DNA from: Nitrospirillum sp034427435
GTDB lineage: Bacteria > Pseudomonadota > Alphaproteobacteria > Azospirillales > Azospirillaceae
Direction of reading: 5' to 3'
Assembly (NCBI RefSeq): GCF_034427435.1
Contig: NZ_JAXQNP010000002.1
Coordinates: forward strand, 2,170,001 to 2,234,000
Length of the DNA stretch: 64,000 nucleotides
In this document: positions 25,974-34,924 of the stretch, in pieces
Numbering within the stretch: position 1 is the first letter of the stretch
Layout of the letters: the number at the start of each line of letters is the position of its first letter
Translations under genes and position numbers: made by a program
The notes under the pieces: model-generated
Database searches by the model: none
What the model saw: only the letters and a program-made list of their open reading frames with translations
Told to the model about the DNA's origin: nothing

Positions 25974-27044
25974 TCACTGGGCGACGGCCTGGGGATCGGT
26001 ACCGGAAGCGGCGGCCGCAGCCTGAAGGCTTTCCTGCAGCAGGGCCAGCTCCTTGCGGATTTTCTCGTTGAAGCCATGCTGGACCAGGTCCACCGCCACG
26101 CAGATGGCGTTGGCGAAGCCCAGCCCATCGGTGCCGCCGTGGCTTTTCACGCAGACACCCTGAAGCCCAAGGAACATGGCGCCGTTGTAGCGGCGCGGAT
26201 CGGTGCGCTGGCGCAGCTTGTTGAACGCGCCCCGGGCCAGCAGGTAGCCCAGCTTGGCCAGCAAGGAGGACTGGAAGGTACGCCGCAGGAACTCGCCAAT
26301 CAGCTTGGCGGCACCCTCGGTGGCTTTCAGCGCGACGTTGCCGGTGAATCCATCGGTCACCACCACGTCCACCGTGCCGGCGGAAATGTCGGTCCCCTCC
26401 ACGAAGCCATGGAAGTTGCGGGCCAGGGGCGTAGCACGCAGGGCGGTCGCGGCGGCGCGGATCGACTCGTGGCCCTTCTGCTCTTCCGAACCGACGTTCA
26501 GCAAACCGATGGTCGGTTCCAGCAGACCCAGCACCGTCTGGGCGAACACCGTGCCCAGCACGGCGAACTGCACCAGGTTGTCGGCGTCGCATTCCAAGTT
26601 GGCGCCCAGATCCAGCATCACACAGTCGCCCCGCATCGTGGGCAACATGGAGGCGATCGCGGGCCGGTCGATGCCTGGCAGCGTCTTCAGGACGAACTTG
26701 GCCATGGCCATCAGCGCGCCGGTGTTGCCGGCGGAGACGACGCACGCCGCCTCACCCGCGGCCACGGCATCGATGGCCAGGCGCATGCTGGAGCCACGGC
26801 CAGCACGAAGGGCCACGGACGGTTTCGCGTCCATGGCCACAACGTCAGCAGTATGGCGAACCTGGGAGATCGCCCTCAGCGCCGGCCGGGAATCGAGCAG
26901 CGCGTTGATGCGCTGCTCGTCACCGACGAACAGGAAGTCGACATTGGGGCAGCGTTCGCGCGCAATATCCGCGCCGTCCACCACCATGTCCGGGGCATGG
27001 TCGCCGCCCATCGCGTCAAGGGCGATTCGCAGGCGTGTGCTCAC
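25974..27044 (-). CDS. plsX: Phosphate acyltransferase PlsX
   Basis: Converts acyl-ACP to acyl-phosphate for phospholipid synthesis. 356 residues with the family start RIALDAMGGDHAPDMVVDGA, then SAGNTGALMA, LDLGANLECDADNLVQFAVL, NVGSEEQKGHE and DGFTGNVALKATEGAAKLI. The length is normal. It lies between rpmF (36 bases upstream) and fabH. Confidence 0.97.
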   Translation of the reverse strand: MSTRLRIALDAMGGDHAPDMVVDGADIARERCPNVDFLFVGDEQRINALLDSRPALRAISQVRHTADVVAMDAKPSVALRAGRGSSMRLAIDAVAAGEAACVVSAGNTGALMAMAKFVLKTLPGIDRPAIASMLPTMRGDCVMLDLGANLECDADNLVQFAVLGTVFAQTVLGLLEPTIGLLNVGSEEQKGHESIRAAATALRATPLARNFHGFVEGTDISAGTVDVVVTDGFTGNVALKATEGAAKLIGEFLRRTFQSSLLAKLGYLLARGAFNKLRQRTDPRRYNGAMFLGLQGVCVKSHGGTDGLGFANAICVAVDLVQHGFNEKIRKELALLQESLQAAAAASGTDPQAVAQ

Positions 27045-27080
27045 CGGACAGCGACCTCCTCAAGCACCGGGCGAACCGGA

Positions 27081-27272
27081 TCAGGCGGCAGCGGTAGCAG
27101 TGTCGACGACGACCTCACGGCCGTCGTAGTGACCGCAGGAGCCACAGACGTGATGCGGGCGGGTCAGCTCACCGCAGTTGCTGCACTCGTGGTGCGCACC
27201 GGCGCTGATGGCGTGGTGCGAACGGCGCATGTTGCGGCGGGACTGCGAGGTCTTTTTCTTAGGAACGGCCAT
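27081..27272 (-). CDS. rpmF: 50S ribosomal protein L32
   Basis: 63 residues beginning AVPKKKTSQSRRNMRRSHHA, as in nearly all L32. Unlike many alphaproteobacterial L32, it retains two CxxC-like pairs (CSNCGELTRPHHVCGSCG), so it is the zinc-binding (C+) form. It lies in the DUF177-rpmF-plsX-fabH gene string. Confidence 0.97.
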   Translation of the reverse strand: MAVPKKKTSQSRRNMRRSHHAISAGAHHECSNCGELTRPHHVCGSCGHYDGREVVVDTATAAA

Positions 27273-27345
27273 GATCGTCTACTCTCTACTCGATTAAGAC
27301 GACCACTCACGTGCCGTCTTGCTAATCATCGTCAGGCCCCATGCT

Positions 27346-28167
27346 TTAGCGAAATCGCCACCCTTTTCCCACCCCCAATTTGTTGGGGACGGGCTTGCGG
27401 AAAACGACGCGGGGCCAAACGACAAGGAACCCGGCCCAACCCTGGACCGGATCAAACAGGGCGCTTTGATTACTTGAAATCCCGGCAAAGGGCAAGCACC
27501 AAAGACCAAAATTAAGTCTTGGGGCGTAGCTTCGCAAGGGCGGCGAAGGGATTGGTCTTGGCCTCCCCCCCTCGTCAGGCGGAGTCGCGGTATCGGCGGC
27601 CGGCGACTCCGGCTCTTCCATGTCCCGCTGCTCCATGTCCGGGGGCGGCTCGTTGGGCGCATCGGGAAACTCTCCCTCCCCCTCCCAATCCTCGACATGG
27701 ACGAACCGCTCGGCGTCCCCCTTGCGTGGGTACGGATCCAGGGCCAGGGAAAGGTGCTGGGCCACCAGCTCACCGATGTCGATGCGGCCGTTCTCGATGG
27801 GCTCGGGCGGGTCGGCCTCGTCATCGAGGCCCAGGTTCTCCAGATCCTCCTCGTCCTTGGGCACGAGGTGGGCCGGGGCGAACAGGGCCTGGAAGCTGTC
27901 GCGCACGCTGGCCGCCAGGGGCTCCAGCGTCACCACGCAGCTCTGCACCACCTCCGCCTCCAGCTCGCCGGTGACACGGACCATCTGGCCGCCCCGGATG
28001 CGCCGCAGACGCACCAGCGCCGTCAGGCTGTCCAGCGACACCAGGTCCAGGCGCTTGGCCAGGGCGGCGCGTTCCGCCGGCGTGGCGGTGATCTTCTCCA
28101 CGCTCTCGCGGGCGGAGACCTTGTCGGCGATGACGGGGCGGGAAAACTCAGGGGTCATGTCGGCCAT
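27346..28167 (-). CDS. DUF177/YceD family protein, C-terminus shifted at a G7 tract
   Basis: The family (YceD/Rrp15-like) is linked to 23S rRNA and large-subunit maturation and sits upstream of rpmF across bacteria. The N-terminal 190 residues look normal (FSRPVIADKV, then SCVVTLEPLAASVRDSFQALF, DIGELVAQHLSLALDPYPRK). The frame is lost at the poly-C tract 27565-27571 (G7 on the coding strand). Adding one G gives DEGGEAKTNPFAALAKLRPK-Thr-stop ending at 27512, which is the usual family ending. As written, the frame instead runs through to 27346 with about 60 unrelated residues. The true gene is probably 27512-28167. Confidence 0.85.
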   Translation of the reverse strand: MADMTPEFSRPVIADKVSARESVEKITATPAERAALAKRLDLVSLDSLTALVRLRRIRGGQMVRVTGELEAEVVQSCVVTLEPLAASVRDSFQALFAPAHLVPKDEEDLENLGLDDEADPPEPIENGRIDIGELVAQHLSLALDPYPRKGDAERFVHVEDWEGEGEFPDAPNEPPPDMEQRDMEEPESPAADTATPPDEGGRPRPIPSPPLRSYAPRLNFGLWCLPFAGISSNQSALFDPVQGWAGFLVVWPRVVFRKPVPNKLGVGKGWRFR

Positions 28168-28233
28168 GACGGCAACTCCACACGCTCAATATCAAAGAGT
28201 AAGGGGCACTTATAGGGTAAGGGAACCGCACGC

Positions 28234-28884
28234 TCACAGGACCGGCGGGGCGGCGAAGACCGGTCCCCGTGCCAGGATGTCGGCCAGGGGCATGGCGCCC
28301 AGCCGGTCGGCGGAGGCCCGGACATAGGCCGCGACGGCGGCCACCTCTGGCCCATCGGGCAGGGTGGAGCCGAAAAGATTGCGGTCCAGAGCCGCCTCCA
28401 GCGCCGGCGCCGGCGCTTTCAGGCCCGACTCGTAGGCGTCGGCGCGACCATAGAAATGCGTGCCCAGGTCCTTCACCTTCTTGCCCACGACCATTTCGCT
28501 GGCGCCCAGTTCCCGCAGGCTGAAATCCAGGTCGGTGAACATATGGTCGAACAGGGCCTGGTTCAGGGCCGCGAGATCCGGCCCCTCGGCCGCCAGCCGG
28601 CGCATCACCAGCCAGGCATGCAGGGTCACCACCTCGAACCGCCCTTCGACAGTATCGGGAACGCCGCGCCCCTCACCCGCCAACGCGGTGTAGGCCGACG
28701 CGGTGTAGAAGGCGGGATGGCGCGCCTGCTCGACGATGCCGGCGTACAGGCGCAGGACCGCCGCTTGGTGGCGGTTACGGCCGAACAGGGACTTCAGCAA
28801 GGCAATCACGGCACGGAACCCGGCTTTCGTTGACAGGACAAAGCGGCTGGTGCGATTGTCACCGGCCAGATGGGGGGTGGTCAT
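28234..28884 (-). CDS. Ubiquinol-cytochrome c chaperone family protein (CBP3/UQCC1-like)
   Basis: 216 residues from ATG 28884. The CBP3-type chaperone domain spans about 40-180: VLRLYAGIVEQARHPAFYTA, then FEVVTLHAWLVMRRL, ALFDHMFTDLDFSLRELGAS and VGKKVKDLGTHFYGR. In mitochondria such proteins assist cytochrome b synthesis and bc1 assembly; the bacterial role is inferred. The N-terminal 30 residues look poorly conserved, and a downstream GTG (about residue 29) would remove them. Divergent from bamE, a common alphaproteobacterial arrangement. Confidence 0.88.
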   Translation of the reverse strand: MTTPHLAGDNRTSRFVLSTKAGFRAVIALLKSLFGRNRHQAAVLRLYAGIVEQARHPAFYTASAYTALAGEGRGVPDTVEGRFEVVTLHAWLVMRRLAAEGPDLAALNQALFDHMFTDLDFSLRELGASEMVVGKKVKDLGTHFYGRADAYESGLKAPAPALEAALDRNLFGSTLPDGPEVAAVAAYVRASADRLGAMPLADILARGPVFAAPPVL

Positions 28885-29054
28885 CCACCGGTCAAGCGTG
28901 ACGCGGAACGTCGCGCCGGATGGGGATGGCAGAAACCCGGGCCGGTTGGTGCTCTGCGCCGGATTATCGCATCCCCTGCGACGGACGGGCGGTGCTTCAA
29001 TCGTGGAATGGGGCCGACCCGCGATCAACGCTCTTGGGATTAACGTCTTAGACC

Positions 29055-29537
29055 ATGCCGAACAAGACCCTTAAGTTGCTGTCTCCCGCTGGCCTGATTG
29101 GCCTGGGCCTTGTCGGGATCGGGCTGACGGCCTGCACGCCCACCATCAACAACCGCGGCAACCTGGTGGAAAATCGCCGTCTGGTCGATGTCCACCCGGG
29201 GACCAGCACCAAGGAAGACGTGCAGAAGGCCCTGGGCTCGCCCAGCACGACCAGCACGGTCGATGCCAACGTTTGGTATTACATCGGCGCCATCACCGAG
29301 AACGAAGCCTTCTTCGATCCCGAGGTCGTTCAGCAGCGGGTGCTGCAGGTCAGCTTCAACGACCAGGGCGTGGTCAGCGCCATTGGCGACATCGACCTGA
29401 ACCAGCAGCAGGACATCAGCCCTGAGGACCGGGAGACCCCGACGGCGGGCCATGAGGTCACCTTCCTTGAGCAGTTGATGGGTAACCTCAACCGCGAGAA
29501 GAAGAAGGACGACAAGAAGAAGAAGGGCGGCGGCTGA
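29055..29537 (+). CDS. bamE: Outer-membrane protein assembly factor BamE (SmpA/OmlA lipoprotein)
   Basis: 160-residue lipoprotein of the BAM complex. The signal peptide ends in lipobox LTAC with C27. The SmpA fold follows: RRLVDVHPGTSTKEDVQKAL then GSPSTTSTVDANVWYYIGAI and VLQVSFNDQGVVSAIGDID. The C-terminus is an unusual highly charged tail (REKKKDDKKKKGGG). A classic terminator follows at 29564. The 170-bp divergent gap to the chaperone gene must hold both promoters. Confidence 0.94.
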   Translation: MPNKTLKLLSPAGLIGLGLVGIGLTACTPTINNRGNLVENRRLVDVHPGTSTKEDVQKALGSPSTTSTVDANVWYYIGAITENEAFFDPEVVQQRVLQVSFNDQGVVSAIGDIDLNQQQDISPEDRETPTAGHEVTFLEQLMGNLNREKKKDDKKKKGGG

Positions 29538-29563
29538 GCCGGCACCCGTACGACGGAATGGAA

Positions 29564-29595
29564 AACCCCGGCGCGACTCCGTCCCGCCGGGGTTT
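29564..29595 (+). terminator. Rho-independent terminator of bamE
   Basis: 8-bp stem CCCCGGCG (29564-29571) / CGCCGGGG (29583-29590), followed by TTTTTATTT. It sits 27 bases after the bamE stop and faces the end of hppA. Confidence 0.92.
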
Positions 29596-29636
29596 TTATT
29601 TGCACGCGAGTCGCTCCCAGCCGCGCTGGGGGTAAC

Positions 29637-31760
29637 TCAGCCGTGGGCCAGGATGGCCAGCAGCAGCAAGGCCACGATGTTCGTGATCTTGATCATGGGA
29701 TTGACGGCGGGGCCCGCCGTGTCCTTGTAGGGGTCGCCCACCGTGTCGCCGGTCACGGCCGCCTTGTGCGCGTCCGATCCCTTGCCGCCGTGATGGCCTT
29801 CCTCGATGTACTTCTTGGCATTGTCCCAGGCGCCGCCGCCCGAGGTCATGGAGATGGCGACGAACAGGCCGGTGACGATGACGCCCAACAGCATGGCGCC
29901 CACGGCCGAGAACGCCGCCCCCTTTCCGGCGATGGCGTTGATGATGAAATACAGGGCCACCGGCGCCAGCACCGGCAGCAGCGAGGGGATCACCATCTCC
30001 TTGATGGCGGCGCGGGTCAGCAGGTCCACGGCCCGGCCGTAATCCGGCTTGGACGTGCCCGCCATGATGCCCGTGTTTTCCCGGAACTGCCGCCGCACCT
30101 CCTCCACCACAGAACCGGCGGCGCGGCCCACCGCCGTCATGCCCATGGCGCCGAACAGGAAGGGCAGCAGCCCGCCCAGGATCAGGCCCACCACGACGAA
30201 GGGGTTGTCCAGGCCGAAGTCCAGCGTGCCCGACAGATCCGCGAAATAGGGATAGTCGTCAGGCTTGCTCATGAAATAGTGCAGGTCCTCGTTATAGGCG
30301 GCGAACAGCACCAGGGCGCCCAGGCCGGCCGAGCCGATGGCGTAGCCCTTGGTCACCGCCTTGGTGGTGTTGCCCACGGCATCCAGGGCGTCGGTGGTCA
30401 CGCGCACCTCCGCTGGCAGGTCCGCCATCTCCGCGATGCCGCCGCCGTTGTCAGTAACGGGGCCGTAGGCGTCCAGGGCCACGATCATGCCGGCCAGGGC
30501 CAGCATGCTGGTGACGGCGATGGCGATGCCCATCAGGCCCGCCATCAGGTGTGTCACCAGGATGGCGGCGCAGATGACGAGGGCCGGCAGGGCCGTCGAC
30601 TCCATGGAAATGGCCAAGCCCTGGATGACGTTGGTGCCATGGCCGGTGGTGGAGCTTTGTGCCACCGACTTCACCGGGCGGTAGTTCGTGCCGGTGTAAT
30701 ACTCGGTGATCCAGACGATCAGCGCCGTCACCAGCAGGCCAACGACGGCGCAGCAATACAGGGTCTGGCCGGTGAAGTCCTTGCCGTTGACGGAGAAGGC
30801 GGTGGCCAGGTGGTCGGGCAGCACCCAATAGGTGACGGCCCAGATGCCGACCAGGGACAGGACGCCAGTGGCGATCAATCCCTTGTACAGCGCGCCCATG
30901 ATGTTGCCGCTGGCCCCCAACCGCACGAAATAGGTGCCGATGATGGAGGTGACGATGCAGACGCCGCCGATGGCCAGCGGGTACAGCATCAGCGGTGCCA
31001 GCAGGTCCGTGCCGGCGAAGAAGATGGACGCCAGCACCATGGTCGCCACCGTGGTGACGGCGTAGGTCTCGAACAGGTCGGCGGCCATGCCGGCGCAATC
31101 GCCCACGTTGTCGCCGACATTGTCGGCGATCACGGCGGGATTGCGTGGATCATCTTCGGGAATGCCGGCCTCAACCTTGCCCACCAGGTCGGCGCCGACG
31201 TCCGCCCCCTTGGTGAAGATGCCGCCGCCCAGGCGCGCGAAGATGGAGATGAGGGAGGCACCGAAGCCCAGCGCCACCAGGGCGTCAACCAGCGGCCGCC
31301 CCGAGATCCCCAGTTGGGAAAGCAGTCCGTAATAGCCCGACACCCCCAGCAGGGCCAGGCCGGCGACCAGCATGCCGGTGACCGCGCCGGAGCGGAAGGC
31401 GATGGACAGGCCCGCCGCCAGGCCGTGGCGTGACGCCTCCGCCGTACGCACGTTGGCGCGCACCGAGACGTTCATGCCGATGTAGCCGGCCGCCCCCGAC
31501 AGCACCGCCCCCACGACGAAGCCCAAGGCGACGTACCATTTCAGGGTGACGTACAGCAGAATGGCGAGGACCACGCCGACCACGGCGATGGTGCGGTACT
31601 GGCGGTTCAGGTAAGCCCCCGCCCCCACCTGGATGGCGGCGGCGATTTCCAGCATGCGGGCGTTGCCCGGGCTGGACGCGAGAACGGATCTGGCGGTGAA
31701 AAGACCATAGAGCACGGCCAAGGCGCCGCACCCCCATACGAAGGGAAGCACTCCTGTCAT
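29637..31760 (-). CDS. hppA: K+-insensitive H+-translocating pyrophosphatase
   Basis: Membrane pyrophosphatase that pumps protons using PPi. From ATG 31760 the protein has 707 residues and about 16 hydrophobic segments. Substrate-binding loops are present: GGGIFTKGADVGADLVGKVE, then DDPRNPAVIADNVGDNVGDC, and late GGAWDNAKKYIEEG. The motif GNTTKAVTKG carries Lys where K+-dependent enzymes have Ala, which marks the K+-independent subfamily. The open frame extends 16 codons upstream but MTGVLPFVWG is the normal start. Monocistronic. Confidence 0.95.
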   Translation of the reverse strand: MTGVLPFVWGCGALAVLYGLFTARSVLASSPGNARMLEIAAAIQVGAGAYLNRQYRTIAVVGVVLAILLYVTLKWYVALGFVVGAVLSGAAGYIGMNVSVRANVRTAEASRHGLAAGLSIAFRSGAVTGMLVAGLALLGVSGYYGLLSQLGISGRPLVDALVALGFGASLISIFARLGGGIFTKGADVGADLVGKVEAGIPEDDPRNPAVIADNVGDNVGDCAGMAADLFETYAVTTVATMVLASIFFAGTDLLAPLMLYPLAIGGVCIVTSIIGTYFVRLGASGNIMGALYKGLIATGVLSLVGIWAVTYWVLPDHLATAFSVNGKDFTGQTLYCCAVVGLLVTALIVWITEYYTGTNYRPVKSVAQSSTTGHGTNVIQGLAISMESTALPALVICAAILVTHLMAGLMGIAIAVTSMLALAGMIVALDAYGPVTDNGGGIAEMADLPAEVRVTTDALDAVGNTTKAVTKGYAIGSAGLGALVLFAAYNEDLHYFMSKPDDYPYFADLSGTLDFGLDNPFVVVGLILGGLLPFLFGAMGMTAVGRAAGSVVEEVRRQFRENTGIMAGTSKPDYGRAVDLLTRAAIKEMVIPSLLPVLAPVALYFIINAIAGKGAAFSAVGAMLLGVIVTGLFVAISMTSGGGAWDNAKKYIEEGHHGGKGSDAHKAAVTGDTVGDPYKDTAGPAVNPMIKITNIVALLLLAILAHG

Positions 31761-31893
31761 GGCGTTTCCTTTTCCCAGACTGGTTTCCCAGAGCGGCCGC
31801 CGCCCCAATTCTGCACGTTGGGTGTCAGTCGCCGCTTAGCCTTGAAAAAGTGACATGGAAACAGGGCCTAAGCAATCGCCCGTAGGAAACGCC

Positions 31894-32373
31894 CTAAAGA
31901 GACAGGAAGTAAAACCGCGTATCCACCGCCATTCGGGGAAAGGTTGGGGGTAACTCATCAGGGGTAATCGCGGAAAAACCGCTTTTCTCGTAAAAGCGAT
32001 GGGCGGCCAAGAACTTAGCGGTGGTGCCCAAATACAGGGTGGTGAGGCCCGCCGCCCTGGCATGGGACAGCAAAACCGCCAACAATCGCGCCGCCGCCCG
32101 ATGGGGCGCGCCACGGTGGCTGGGGGCCACGAACATCTTGCGCAGGGCGCCGGCCCCGTCGCCGATGTCCTTCAGCGCGATGCTGCCGACGATGGCGTCC
32201 CCCTCCACCGCCACCCAGAACTGGCCGGCGCCCGTCTGGTAAAAGCCTGGAATGTCGCGCAGATCCGGCTGTTCCTCATAGCTTATGGGGATGCCGAACT
32301 CCTCCCGCTGGATGGGGACGATCAGCGCCGCGATGCCCGACTCGTCACCGGCGCGGTAGTGGCGGATATCCAT
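31894..32373 (-). CDS. GNAT family N-acetyltransferase
   Basis: 159-residue Gcn5-related acetyltransferase. Beta-4/alpha-3 with the acetyl-CoA pyrophosphate loop reads KMFVAPSHRGAPHRAAARLL; the last strand and helix give LYLGTTAKFLAAHRFYEKSGF. The substrate cannot be predicted. It is followed at the 3' side by hppA, separated by 133 bases. Confidence 0.88.
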   Translation of the reverse strand: MDIRHYRAGDESGIAALIVPIQREEFGIPISYEEQPDLRDIPGFYQTGAGQFWVAVEGDAIVGSIALKDIGDGAGALRKMFVAPSHRGAPHRAAARLLAVLLSHARAAGLTTLYLGTTAKFLAAHRFYEKSGFSAITPDELPPTFPRMAVDTRFYFLSL

Positions 32374-32394
32374 GCGCGGGTCCCCCTTAAGCCC

Positions 32395-32847
32395 TCAGTA
32401 GGCCGGGTGCTGGTTCACGGCCTGGATCAGCACGTCGTCCACCACGCCCTCCCCCATCACCTTGGTGGTCGCGTCGATCAGCCACCGGCGCACCTGCACC
32501 ACATCGATGACCTGGCCGGCCTTGATCTGCTGCTGCCCCAGCTTGCCGTACAGGGCCTCGATATAGGCGTTCTGCAGGCGATAGCGCTGTTCCTTGACCT
32601 TTTCCTTGGCCTCGTCGGACGGCACCTGGATCTGCACCTGCAGCAGCAGGTTCTGCTCGATCTGCTTGTCGCCCATGATGGGCAGGACGAAGGGGCCGAT
32701 ATCGACGAACTGCGGCGGCCCTACCGGCTTCTTCTTCTCCTCCTCCACCTTGGGCTGGGCGTCCTTATGCACAAGGAAGATATAGCCGCCCACGCCGGCG
32801 CCGATCAGCGCCAGCAAAGCCACCAACAGGAAAAGGATTTTCTTCAT
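32395..32847 (-). CDS. FliL-like single-pass membrane protein
   Basis: 150 residues. One N-terminal membrane helix (ILFLLVALLALIGAGVGGYI, residues 3-22) is followed by a charged linker with EEEKKK and a periplasmic domain resembling FliL: VDIGPFVLPIMGDKQIEQNL, then LLQVQIQVPSDEAKEKVKEQ and YRLQNAYIEALYGKL. FliL acts at the flagellar stator, but no flagellar structural gene is nearby (motB is 15 kb away), so this may be a paralogue with another role. ATG 32847 chosen (MKKILFLL). Confidence 0.7.
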   Translation of the reverse strand: MKKILFLLVALLALIGAGVGGYIFLVHKDAQPKVEEEKKKPVGPPQFVDIGPFVLPIMGDKQIEQNLLLQVQIQVPSDEAKEKVKEQRYRLQNAYIEALYGKLGQQQIKAGQVIDVVQVRRWLIDATTKVMGEGVVDDVLIQAVNQHPAY

Positions 32848-32972
32848 CGACAGGACATCCAGTGGGAAGATCGAGGGGGCAAGCGTCCGCCCCCGCGCCA
32901 TCCTAGCGCCTGGACGTTAAAAAACCGTGCCGCGCCAATGGCAAGGCAGCCCCGCCCCACCATAGACCAGGA

Positions 32973-34056
32973 TCAGAAGTGCTGCCAGCCGGCGACGCGC
33001 GGGGTGACGTCCCGGCCCATGACGTCCACCAGCCGGGCGGGGCCCGTGCCGTCGGTCCAGCCGCCGCCAGCGGCCAGCGGGCGTAGGCTGCCGATCTCGG
33101 TGACGGTCATCTTGGCCTTGGCCGCCGCCATCATGATGCTGGCGCGCGCGGCGGGCGGCGCGGTGAACACCACCTCGTAATCCTCGCCGCCGGTGACCAG
33201 GTCGGCAATGGTGCAGGCGTGGGCGGCCAGCATGCGGCGCGCCGGAGGCGACAGGGGAACACGCTCCGCCTCGATCATGGCCACCAGGCCGCTTTCCCGC
33301 ACGATATGCCCCAGGTCGGCCAGCAGTCCGTCCGACACGTCGGCCGAGGCGGTGGCGCCGGCGCGCAGCACCGGGCCCAGTCCCAGGCGCGGACGGGGAC
33401 GGTAGAAACGATCGAGCAGAAAAAGCCGATCCTCTTCCGGGACCGGCCCCTTGCGCTGGCGCGCCAAGGCCAGGCCCAGGGTGGCGTCGCCGATGGTGCC
33501 GGTGACGAACACCAGGTCGCCCGGCCCCGCCCCCCGGCGGCGCACCGCCGTGCCGGTGTCGATCAGGCCCAGGGCGCTGATGGCCAGGGTGATGGGACCG
33601 TCGGTGACGGTGCTGTCCCCCCAGCAGATGGATGCCGAATTCGGCCTGGTCCGCCGCCAGGCCGCTGGCGAAACCGGCCAGCCACGCTTCCGGCAGGGTG
33701 CGGGGCAGGCTGGTGACCAGGCTGTAGGCCAGGGGCTCCGCGCCCTTGGCCGCCAGGTCGGACAGGTTGGTGCGCAACAGCTTGCCCGCCACCAGCACCG
33801 GCGCGTCGTCGGGGAAGAAATGGACGCCGGCCACCATGGCGTCCGTCGTCACCACCAGTTCCTTGCCCGGCGGCACGGTGACGTAGGCGGCATCGTCCCG
33901 CAGCCCCTGCGCGCCCGGGAAGCCTTGGGCGAGGGGCCGGAAATAGCGGGCGATGCGATCGAATTCGCCCAGCGGCTCCAATGGGGCGCCGGGTGCCACT
34001 GCCGGGGTGCTGGGATTGGGCTCTGGGTCCACCATCCGCGGGATCACCCTTTCCAT
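32973..34056 (-). pseudogene. thiL: Thiamine-phosphate kinase, frame interrupted at a G6 tract
   Basis: ThiL phosphorylates thiamine monophosphate to the diphosphate cofactor. The first part (from ATG 34056) reads GEFDRIARYFRPLAQGFPGA, then LRDDAAYVTVPPGKELVVTTDAMVAGVHF and TNLSDLAAKGAEPLAYSLV. The second part is in another frame and ends at 32973 (GDLVFVTGTIGDATLGLALA, SADVSDGLLADLGHI, LVTGGEDYEVVFTAP). The frame changes at 33617-33622, where the expected LLGGDS motif needs eight coding-strand G but only six are present. Everything on both sides looks functional, so an assembly error is likelier than a dead gene. It lies 44 bases after nusB, the usual alphaproteobacterial order. Confidence 0.85.
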
Positions 34057-34100
34057 ACGCCCGGTTCAACGCCCACGGGGCAGGCGCGAACCAGGACCGA

Positions 34101-34652
34101 TCAGGCGGGAGCGTTGCCGCCCGCGCGGGCGGCCATCTCATCCGGACGGACGATGCGGGCGACCCGATCCAGAACGCCGTTGATCATGCCGGGTTCCCGG
34201 CCGGCGAAGAAGCCGTGGGCCACGTCGATGTAGTCGTTGATGACGATGCGGGCGGCGGTGTCGCCGCCGGACAGCAGCTCCCAGGCGCCGGCGCGCAGGA
34301 TGGCGCGCAGCAGCAGCTCCAGCCGGTCCAGGTGCTGGCGGTCCAGCGCCTGAGCCAGCACCGGGTCGATCTCATGCTGGCGCGAGGTGGCGCCGCGCAC
34401 GATGGCCGCGAACAATTCCCCGTCGGCCGAGACGTACCGGTCGCCATCCAACTCCTGCCCCAGGCGGTAGTTGGCGTATTCGGTGATGATCACCTCGGGC
34501 GAGCTTTCGGTCAGCTCAATCTGGTACAGCGCCTGGACGGCGTTCAGGCGGGCGGCGCTGCGCCGCGCCTTGGCCGAACCGGCGCGCTTGGGCACAGGGG
34601 GCTTCACTTCCGGCGTGGGCGCGGGGGGGGTGACCTTTTTACGGGGAGCCAT
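34101..34652 (-). CDS. nusB: Transcription antitermination factor NusB
   Basis: 183 residues from ATG 34652. A Lys/Pro-rich tail (1-30) precedes the helical NusB fold: SAARLNAVQALYQIELTESS, then LLRAILRAGAWELLSGGDTA, ARIVINDYIDVAHGFFAG and GVLDRVARIV. NusB with S10 binds boxA RNA in rRNA antitermination. The open frame continues far upstream but the extension is not protein-like. A 272-bp gap separates it from ribH; I see no riboswitch or promoter motif there. Confidence 0.95.
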   Translation of the reverse strand: MAPRKKVTPPAPTPEVKPPVPKRAGSAKARRSAARLNAVQALYQIELTESSPEVIITEYANYRLGQELDGDRYVSADGELFAAIVRGATSRQHEIDPVLAQALDRQHLDRLELLLRAILRAGAWELLSGGDTAARIVINDYIDVAHGFFAGREPGMINGVLDRVARIVRPDEMAARAGGNAPA

Positions 34653-34924
34653 GATGTCGGAAACGCTTTTCGCCAGGAAGGAAGGGGGAATGGAAAGTAG
34701 GGAAAGATGCGGCAGCCGGGCCCGCCGGCCAACCGAAAAATCATCCGGCATAGCGGGCCTGCCCGTAAAGCGGCCACTCACCGACGCTGAACACTGACGC
34801 CCGTTCCTGCCAATATAGGACGCGACCGCGTCCGCCGGAGCTTTCCGGGTAAGCGCAGCGGACCGGAAAGCGAGGATGAGGCAAGGCCGCGGATGCGCCC
34901 GCCCGCCGCCTGAGGGCATACGAA

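Noticed and set aside
34653..34924. FMN riboswitch near the riboflavin genes
   Set aside because: No RFN-element signature was seen in the gaps around ribD, ribE, ribBA, ribH or nusB.
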